Notes under the pieces: model-generated
Database searches by the model: none
What the model saw: only the letters and a program-made list of their open reading frames with translations
What the model was told of the DNA's origin: nothing
Part shown: positions 56,434 through 64,000 of the stretch, piece by piece
Numbering within the stretch: position 1 is the first letter of the stretch
Layout of the letters: each line of letters starts with the position of its first letter
Program-made: the position numbers and the translations under genes
Assembly (NCBI RefSeq): GCF_026914185.1
Contig: NC_070562.1
Location: 7,750,001-7,814,000 of the forward strand
Direction of reading: 5' to 3'
Source of the DNA: Puccinia triticina
Taxonomy: Eukaryota > Basidiomycota > Pucciniomycetes > Pucciniales > Pucciniaceae
Length of the DNA: 64,000 bases

Positions 56434-59010
56434 CTAAGAGGAAGGAGTCTTCTGGTGGCCCAAGAGAAAGTCTAAGATTTGTAGAGCTGCTTCTGGTTTG
56501 TCATGGGGTAACTTATGACCGGCGTCGTTTACCTCGATGTATGTCAACCCACGCTCAGAGTTCTATAAATCATCAAATGTCATTCACATGAACACACACA
56601 ATCAAAAATGTGTCCGTTTCATGAGGTGGGTCCAAGGAATTGGAAAGACTACTGACGTATCGACCCATCATCTTACCCCCAACCGAAAAAGTCTGGTCGA
56701 TAGGCTTTTGGAACCCTAAGCCCCCATTCCAGGTTAGATTTCTAAGATAAAGCATGCTATATCAGTTGGTGAACTGAAGTTGAGAGTAGAGGTTTCAATT
56801 TGCACTAACTGGATAGCAAGTTTGGCACCATCCATAAAGAGAAGGGCGTCCAATGTTCCCTGCGCCAAGACAGTCCTCTTGTTATTATTGATCACGCCCG
56901 GTAGGACCGTATATGCTGGGGGCGGAGATTGGTCGCCCTGGGGGAAAAGCTGCACAAACGATCGCGTCGAGTTTAGTTCCTGGACACGCGTCGTAGTGCC
57001 AGGAAATGCCTACCGTTTTGCTGTTCTCAAGACATGCATGCCATTTCCTTTCCCCATCAATGTTGAACGCCTCTTGCACATCCAGCATATCGAAATATGT
57101 CAGGAATGTATCTAAGGCGTAGTCGAAAGTTTTCTGCCACAAGATGTTACTGTAGAGATTCATAGAATGAGAAATGTTCCATGTTTGACTATTCTGGGTA
57201 CATCTTCTGACGCATGGATTAGTTGACTAACTAGGTTTGGAATCCAATCGGAAGGTGCTGGTTCATCTGTAGGCGGTCACGTTAAGGCGGAATCTTAGAA
57301 TGTTACCGATTGAATCACTTTCAGAGAGTCACGAACCATCGTCACTATGTTACATTGCGGCTTGACCAGCTTGGGGTTGTTACCGGAAGTTGCCTAGTTG
57401 AAAACCGTCAGCCATTAGCTTGGCGGGTTATTTTGTATCTCCGCTGGGAGAAAAAGCTCGTGCTACCATCGACCTACGAGTGTTAGGTCAGGCAATAACC
57501 GACGCGGAGGATAGACCAAATGCTACAAGAATGGGTTGTTGGGAGGAAGGCTCGTCAGCTGGAATTTGAAATATCAGATGGAAACTCAGTGCATAGTCTT
57601 ACCTTTTGAAGATATTGGGAGTATCCGCAGCTTTTGTCGGTTTCGTTCAACTTTTTCATGAATTTCTCGTCGAATTTGAAAGTGCCTTTGTGCTAGATTT
57701 TTTTTGTTTTTTTTTTCAAGAAGCCAGTCAGTAGGTGAATAAGGTGGAGGCCAAGACAGGTGGCTATCAGAACATACTTTCTCAACAAAAGTATACAGCG
57801 GCACCTGTTCTTGCAGAAGGGTGCTGTAGGGACAACATTTTTTCTGTCAGAATGTGAGTTTATCAAGTGTTCAAGGTTTTTAAAAAAGAGTTAAAAGACT
57901 TGGAGCAATGGATATTTACTCAGAGAAGGCGGCGTCAATTAACAGAAGACCTTGCAGCGATAGTGGGAGCTGGTGCTTTTTGGCATGGATGGTGGCGGCA
58001 GTGTATGACAAATACCTTCCCGCGTACGATTCTCCGGCCACTAGGTTGAGGAGGAGGTTGGTGGTTTCAAATTGGAGCAGCTGATCGGTTCATGTCCAAG
58101 AATTTTGTCGGAAAGACAAGCACGAGGTAACATACGGTAAAAGTTTTTATGAGCCATTTCTGGAAAAACCTGTGGGAATAACCAAGGGTTCAGAAAAGAC
58201 TGGGAATCGGTTGATTTCAGCAAAAGGAGTTAGGTGCACGGTCTCACCTTGAGCCAGGCCTCAAGAAACCGACACAGATAATCGGCTACTTGGTACTCAT
58301 TGTCGATCACTACATTGCCCACACTGTAGCCCACCCCAACAGGATGATCAACGTAAAGCATGCTAGAGCGTGTGTGCCACGAACTTGGCAGGGCAAGAAA
58401 CGAGAAATGTGACTTTAAGACTTGATCACGGTCAGCAATCATTTTAAAGCGCAAAGAGCTCACTATGGATTTTTGATTGCTTCGGTCCTACCTGGGTCCC
58501 ACATGATCTGATGGTTATTTCTCTTTCAAATTTCAGATTCCAAACTGCATGTTTTTTTTTTTTTTCTACCTGGATAAGAAAGCACTTACCGGACCATTTT
58601 CCTGCAAAGCTCCTATCATTGAACTGCATCCAGGGCCGCCGTTGCTCCAAAGTGTCAATTCATTGGCACCCAGAGCACTGTGCGCCGGTATGAACCAAAA
58701 GAAGATCTTGGCTTCCTCGTGCGGGCCGTTGGAAACATCTATGAGACCAGCATAGCTGTGTGCAGGAGGGGCATAAAAAAGGGATTGTAGCCCGAAGTGC
58801 CAGGATAAACGTCCAAGAAGAACACTCGACAGACCTGGGATCAATTTCAAAGTCCATTTGGGGTAGTTTTCGAGGCACGGAGAATTTCTTGGCCTGAGCG
58901 GAGGAGAACTGGAGGCTTGGAGGCCTGGCCGGATGCTGTTGAGCGGAATCAGCCAGGAGGCAATGGTGGAAGCCAATCCAAAGTATACATCTTGCGAGCA
59001 CCAGGTTCAT
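56434..59010 (-). CDS. Serine carboxypeptidase (peptidase S10), secreted or vacuolar
   Basis: A many-exon gene. Exon 1 is 59010-58835 and exon 2 58755-58590; later exons are placed only by their motifs. MNLVLARCILWIGFHHCLLA looks like a signal peptide. WSNGGPGCSSM holds the nucleophile Ser; LYVDHPVGVGYS and GESYAGRY are S10 hallmarks; LDVQEAFNIDGERKWHAC and VLAQGTLDALLF (catalytic Asp) follow; ERGLTYIEVNDAGHKLPHDK (catalytic His, 56434-56560) ends the protein at TPSS. The triad is complete. It removes C-terminal residues from peptides at acid pH in vacuole or outside the cell. No C-terminal membrane helix, so it is not Kex1-like in anchoring. A short exon with four Lys from a 14-A run (near 58552-58565) is the least certain part. 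Confidence 0.85.
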
Positions 59011-59665
59011 GTTGCAACTCGAGGCAGGAGACGACGGTCTTCGGATGGTCTTTCACGATCAACTGAATGAAGGCTTCGAAAGTCGAGTGCCGTCCAGTCG
59101 GTTTGTCCGACCACCAACTCTGCCCGACGCTCGTTTGAATGAAGCTCTACGAAAATTGAGGTCGGCGCGGCAAGGTCTCCACCTGTCTCGACGGCTGAAA
59201 GTTTGCCTCTTTGCTCCGCGAGAGAGATGAGGGAAGGCTTGGTTCTGGGGACCACAGGCGATGTCCCGGATATGTACAGAATCGCGATCATCGTGACTGC
59301 GAGCGCGCCGCACGCAAGGACAACAGCTTTTATGCGGTTGAGACTTGTTTCGTTGCCTCGAGACTCGAGTCACCAAGGGATACAAGAGGCTCAAACCCGC
59401 CACGATGTACATAAATATGTAGCAGGGCCTTTTGTCCGCCGCTCCCCTCTTTGTTTTCCTTCTTATGTCGGTATATAAACCCTCCACCTCTCCCGTCGGC
59501 TCCTCAATCATCTGTTCTCACTAGCAGCACCGTTTTATGTAATAGCTTCTCTTTTTGGATTTCTTTAGCCTCTTTCCGCATCCGCAGCCCAGTCCTAGCT
59601 CCGAGTCCTCCAAGTTGCCCTCCACAGCCTGGCGGAGTCTGGCCCAGACAAGAACACGAACCAGA
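59011..59665. other. Divergent promoter region with a doubtful minus-strand frame
   Basis: Promoters of the carboxypeptidase (-) and the family gene (+) lie here. A minus-strand frame from the ATG at 59291 encodes MIAILYISGTSPVVPRTKPS, extended upstream as an apparent membrane helix without an ATG, and runs to 59007. No homologue is recognised, so it is not called as a gene. Confidence 0.35.
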
Positions 59666-61009
59666 ATGTCGGACTCGATAGAACAGCGCTGCAAAGACTC
59701 GCCGCGCATGGCAAGGGCATGGGCGATGGGTCAGTCCAAATAGCTCCTAAGCAATCTTCCAAACGAGGTTACTGACTTCCCACTTTTCTTTGAAACAGCC
59801 TCCTTCAGGATGGAGAGGTTCATTAACAAGCACAGCTTCGAACCCGCTCAGTCCACGCCAGGCAAGAGAGACCAAACTCTAACCATCGAACACATGGGTG
59901 GAAAAGTCGAAACCATCGAGAAACTGCATTCGATCCTTCTCCCTTCGATCAATGACCAGCTCACCTCGCTTTTAAACTCACTCGACGTAATCCATCCCCA
60001 GAAGAATCCAGAATCAGAAATCGGTCCAACTGCGCAAATCATATCAAGTCTTGACAAGACCTTAGAGAGCATCGTATCTTCCATCGTCTCACTCACTCTC
60101 GAATCATTGCCGGACGAAAATCACGATTATGGCTTGGAGAAATTGAAAGCCTTTCGATGCTCTTATATACGCGCAAACGTCATGTATTTGGTAGGAGACA
60201 TTATCTATGGCCGATTATTCCCGGACCTTTCCACCCTTATCGGCCGCTGCTCGATCGCAATTTATCTTACCGAGGATTCCGAGGATTGGGAGGAGATTTC
60301 CCGTTTAAGAGGACTAATCGCGATGAGCACAGCTAGTTCCCACCGTATGATCAATGCGACAATCAGATGGTGTCAGTTATCCGACTGGGCTTTGGTCCAA
60401 GAAGGCTGGCTTGTCGCGTCCAATTCGCTTGATGGCATCCTAGACACGATATTGAATAGCCGAACCAACTTTATTGAATACACCTCCGAATTGTCTCGGA
60501 ACGGTTTTGATGTGAACCTCAACGAGCGAAGCGCCCTACTACTAGAATTTGTAACTGAAGTCGCCAAGTCAGCCATACCGATCATCAAACTGGGAAGAAT
60601 CTTGACCAAGAGAACCTCGGAAACGATCTGGAAGAAACGACTATTGGGATCGGGAGGCACGGACCTGAACTCGGAGACAATGGAGCGGTTGTATGAAACT
60701 CCCCACTCGATTTATAACTCTCTAGTGGGCCTCTCCAACCACTTGTTCTCGCTCAGCAGCTCACCTATATTGACCGCTCGTCAGCAAAATGAAATTCGAG
60801 ATTCAGTAGTCGTCTTCCCGAAAGTCATGGAATCCACTCTAAGCGCTCTTGATGCCTGTCTGTTTCCGATTCTGCCCCGACTTGATGATGAACCACCAGA
60901 AGGTCGCTTGAAGTCTCTCTGTCCAACCCTCAAGCAATCCTGGGATCTGGCTAGTGATAATTTGATATCTGTTATTTCATCCTTTCAAGTTGAACGCATA
61001 GGCATTTGA
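59666..61009 (+). CDS. Divergent rust family protein (intact, 424 aa)
   Basis: Exons 59666-59729 and 59799-61009; 69-bp phase-1 intron GTCAGTCC to GAAACAG. Exon 1 encodes MSDSIEQRCKDSPRMARAWA. Exon 2: MERFINKHSFEPAQSTPGKR, LHSILLPSINDQLTSLLNSL, YGLEKLKAFRCSYIRANVMY, RWCQLSDWALVQEGWLVASN, SAIPIIKLGRILTKRTSETI, and LCPTLKQSWDLASDNLISVI in place of the usual WFATWN block. It forms a third subgroup with the broken copy at 61466. The leader AGAACACGAACCA before the ATG is shared by both. No signal peptide. Function unknown. Confidence 0.75.
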
Positions 61010-61465
61010 GCACACATTGGGAGCCAATCCCACTTCAAGCAATCCATGTATACTAATTATGAATCAACTGCATGAAAAATTTATCAATGTACTGATGACA
61101 AACATGACTCGGCTTGCTGCTGTTACGCTTTGAAATATCACATCCAGTCCGTTCTGTCACCTTGCTCCCGTTGGCCAAGTGTTTGTTGTCCCTGTTTTAT
61201 GTTGATACACCCGGGCCCTGATGAACGTCTGAGGACGGGCAAATCCCGCCGTCCCAGGACAAGACCTCCAGCCCAACGGCATACCGCGGCTTACCGCCAA
61301 GCTACCGTCCCAAGCCTAACGAGTCAAGAGTATAATCAAGCTCGGATACTCCGCTGTTCGGCGTGGTTGTCGGCGCGTGGGCGCCCGCTTGACCGCGCAC
61401 TGGCGCTGATAACCCTAGCACTGATAAGATGGCGGGGACAGGCCAGAGCAAGAACACGAACCACA
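61010..61465. other. Intergenic between tandem family copies
   Basis: No supported gene. The last 40 bases (CAGAGCAAGAACACGAACCA then ATG) match the leader of the 59666 gene. Confidence 0.5.
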
Positions 61466-62822
61466 ATGGAACAGTACAAGAAAGCCATGGAACGAGCGCG
61501 AAGGTCGAGGGAGATTTGTTAGTCCAAACGGCTTGTAGCTTCGTCGATCTTTCAAGCAAATATGACTCATCATTGACATTTCACTTTAAAACAGCCCTCT
61601 TCGCCGATGTCGTGGAGGGTTTGATTGATAAGCACAGCTTCGAACCCGATAGGCATCCTAGTACTACGCCAGGCAAGAAAGACCAAACTCTAACGCACTT
61701 GACCGGAAAAGTTCCAATCCTGTAAAATCTACAGTCAAACCTTCTCCCTGTAATCAAAGGCCAGCTCACCTTGCTTCTAAACTCACTCGACTCAATGGAT
61801 CCCCAGAAGAATCCAGAACCAGAAATTAAATCAACTGGGGAAATTCTATCCAATCTTGACGGGACCTTAGAGCACTGTATCTTCCATTGTCACACTCACT
61901 TACGAACTACCTCTGCCGGACGAAAATTATGATGAAGGCTTAGAGAACTTGAAGGTCTTTCGATGCTCTCGTCTGCCCAAGAATATCAAGCGTTTGGTAG
62001 GAATCTTTATCTACAATCAGATATTCCGGGACCTTTCGAGCTTTATACAATGCTGCTCTATGGGAATTGTTGTTGCTAACGCGGATTCCTGGGTTTTTGG
62101 GGAGGCACGCGATTGGTGGAAAGAAATGGAGAGGAGCATATGTAGCTTATTCCCACGATATAATCGATGAGACAATCGACTGGTGCCAAAAATCCGATTG
62201 GGCTATCATCGAAGCAGCTTGGCTCTTGGTATCCGATTCATTGGATCAAGTCCTGGAGTCGATGTTAACTATCCAAACCAAGTACACCATCCAATCGACA
62301 GCAGCTGCTGATCCGAACGATAATAGGGACCTCCACGAAAGAAACGCGCCAAGAGAACTGCCAATTCAAGCGGCCAAGTCAGCCATACCGCTCGTAAAAC
62401 TAGCACGAATCTTGGCCAAGAAAGCCTCGGAAACAATCTTGAAGAAAAAACTATCGGCCATGGGACGTACAGAGCTTAACTCGGGGACGATGAAGCAGTT
62501 GTACGAAGCCGCTGGATCAATGCTTATCCCTCTAAGCTACCTCTCCTTCCTCTTACCCCAGATTAGCCACTCAGCTCAAATCGTCCGTATTGATGATCAA
62601 AATGAACTTCGAGCCACAGTCAACGAGCTGCCAAATGATATGGAATCCACTCTAAGCGCCCTAGATTCTTACCTGATTCCCCTTCTTCTTCAAATTGAAG
62701 ATGAACCACCCGAAGATCACTTGAAGTCTTTCTTTCCAACATTAAAACAATCCTGGGATAAGGCTAGTGATCACTTGATGGATGTTCTTTTATCCTTTGA
62801 AGTTGAACGTATAGCTATTTGA
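61466..62822 (+). pseudogene. Decayed tandem sibling of the 59666 family gene
   Basis: Exon 1 61466-61517 (MEQYKKAMERARRSREI) and the 77-bp intron 61518-61594 (GTTAGTCC to AAAACAG) are intact. Exon 2 opens SLFADVVEGLIDKHSFEPDR, then has a TAA at 61723-61725 in frame after KVPIL, a frameshift near 61875 (CACTGTATC where the sibling has GAGCATCGTATC), and another between 62090 and 62150. The last 230 codons are open again: DETIDWCQKSDWAIIEAAWL, SAIPLVKLARILAKKASETI, FFPTLKQSWDKASDHLMDVL. At least three independent lesions mean it is older as a pseudogene than the 23275 copy. Confidence 0.85.
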
Positions 62823-64000
62823 ATGACTACTGGGCAGTGGGAGGCAATCAATACTCCAATCAATCCATGGATTAAATTCTGTACCGACAGCTTCAGATTT
62901 TATCAATGTATTGGCCATGTGACTCAGTTTGCAACTGTTACTCTTTGTATCTTCACATCCGCCTCTTCTCTCACATTGTTGTCAATGTCCAAGTGTGGCT
63001 TATTTCTTTCAGTTTATTTTTATTTTTTTATGACGCATGTCTTGAGACTGAGAGACTTCATGTAGTGTCAGCAAGAAAGTCTCTTGATGTTGTTTGACCA
63101 TGCAAGTTTTGCCATGTATTTAAAGACTTAATTTGTGCACTGCAAATAACTCTTTGTGCACTGCGCAGTCCTTGCAGTCCTTGCAGTTCCAATTAACACT
63201 CCACACACTGTGGCTGAAGGAAGCAACTTTTTCCAGATTCTTTTGACAAATCAATAGACAGTCTTTTTATTGTCCTCTGTGAATTTTTTGGGAGTTTTTT
63301 GATGTATGCTGAAAAACACCATTGAGGAAAAAAATAAGTACAGTCATTTGGGGACCTGACATTCATGTTCCCACATGCCAGAAAATCCATTGTCAACATC
63401 AGGAGACAGTAAATTCTGTGTGCAAAGAGTTTTCCTCTGCTGCATGAATCAGGTCTGTTTCTTATTATCCAGCATACTATATTCATAACTTTCTTGGCAC
63501 ACTGTTACTATTGCTAAAAATTTCAGGGGTTTCAGTTTATGCATAATTCTCTGTTATCTCAAATTTTTATGCATTGTGTGCATGGGAAAAAAAAGCTATG
63601 AATATGACAGATAATAAAATGTGCACCCCTCATATCTCATGTTCTGATTGCACACTATTGCTAAAAATTTCAGGGGGCTCAGTTTTTCCGTAATTCTGTG
63701 TGATATCAAATTTTTTGCTGCATGTAGTGCCTGGGAAATCAGAACATGAGATGTGAGGGGTGCACAGCAGGATCAGTAGGAGAATGACTGCTAACCGTAC
63801 AACTTTTTTTTGCAGGCCCAAAACAGTCTGAATCTTCCAGGAATCTTTTAATGATGCATATTATCTGTGCTATTAAATTATTATTAATAGTGTGTCATCA
63901 TAACATGAGGTATAAGGGGGGTGTTGATTGGCTCAGAGCATCTGCATTGGTTCAGCTAGAATCTAAGCTAAGATACCGCGCACTAAGAGCCAAATTTAGC
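62823..64000. other. Right-end intergenic sequence
   Basis: No supported gene. Contains the repeat listed at 63490-63780 and a few short direct repeats (CCTTGCAGT twice near 63170). Confidence 0.45.
63490..63780. repeat. Direct repeat plus hairpin, MITE-like
   Basis: TTGCTAAAAATTTCAGGGG starts at about 63509 and 63656 (direct copies of about 90 bp). GTGCACCCCTCATATCTCAT near 63620 pairs with ATGAGATGTGAGGGGTGCAC near 63745. Confidence 0.6.

Noticed and set aside
59007..59291. Minus-strand frame with an apparent membrane helix upstream of the carboxypeptidase
   Set aside because: The helix lies partly upstream of the only ATG, a stop precedes it, and no homologue is recognised; kept only as a note.

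Overview
The window looks like nuclear DNA of a rust fungus (Basidiomycota, Pucciniales; a Puccinia-like genome is my best guess). The signs are very short introns (about 60-110 bp), gene-poor DNA full of transposons, fungal housekeeping genes (Pcf11, V-ATPase subunit c, Dam1, Ysc84/SH3YL1, S10 carboxypeptidase), large predicted secreted proteins, and an expanded protein family of a kind I associate with rusts. The genus is inferred and unchecked. All exon-intron models were built by hand from splice motifs and reading-frame closure; no RNA evidence was available.

The main unexplained feature is a dispersed family of about 400-residue intracellular proteins with ten loci here. Six are intact: 3468-4731, 5580-6880, 21067-22346, 33684-34967 (-), 37878-39136 (-) and 59666-61009. 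Two are decayed full-length copies (23275-23990, 61466-62822), one is a fragment (37296-37445, -), and one is a divergent copy cut by the left edge (1-604). Each intact copy has the same design: a 17-21 codon first exon, one 61-74 bp phase-1 intron, one long second exon, and a C-terminal W-x(3)-W-[NS]-[TA]-Q block. No function is known to me; a GCIP-like (cyclin-D1-binding) helical fold is a weak suggestion.

Layout: 0-7 kb holds family members plus a small hAT-like non-autonomous element. 8.6-13.9 kb is a transposon with roughly 310-bp terminal inverted repeats, carrying an intact D34E transposase and a convergent three-exon accessory gene. 14.7-20.9 kb is a PIF/Harbinger element (TAA target duplication) whose nuclease and Myb genes are broken only by TGA codons. 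An apparently intact hAT element is nested inside its right terminal repeat with a perfect 8-bp target duplication. 21-24 kb has two more family members. 24.5-26.8 kb is a Ysc84/SH3YL1 homologue.

From 29 to 42 kb lie two related genes for large putative secreted proteins (29447-32109 and 39937-41726, both -), with family copies, a solo LTR, MITEs and a LINE fragment between them. 43.5-46.2 kb is PCF11. 46.3-50.9 kb is repeat-dominated: palindromic arrays, a large foldback element and two tandem arrays running into a damaged PPIL4-type cyclophilin gene. 53-59 kb is a compact housekeeping block: V-ATPase subunit c (start codon split by an intron, 4-nt microexon), DAM1 and a serine carboxypeptidase. 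59.6-62.8 kb holds the last family pair, and the right end is repeat-rich non-coding DNA. I saw no rRNA, tRNA or CRISPR array, but tRNAs cannot be excluded by eye.
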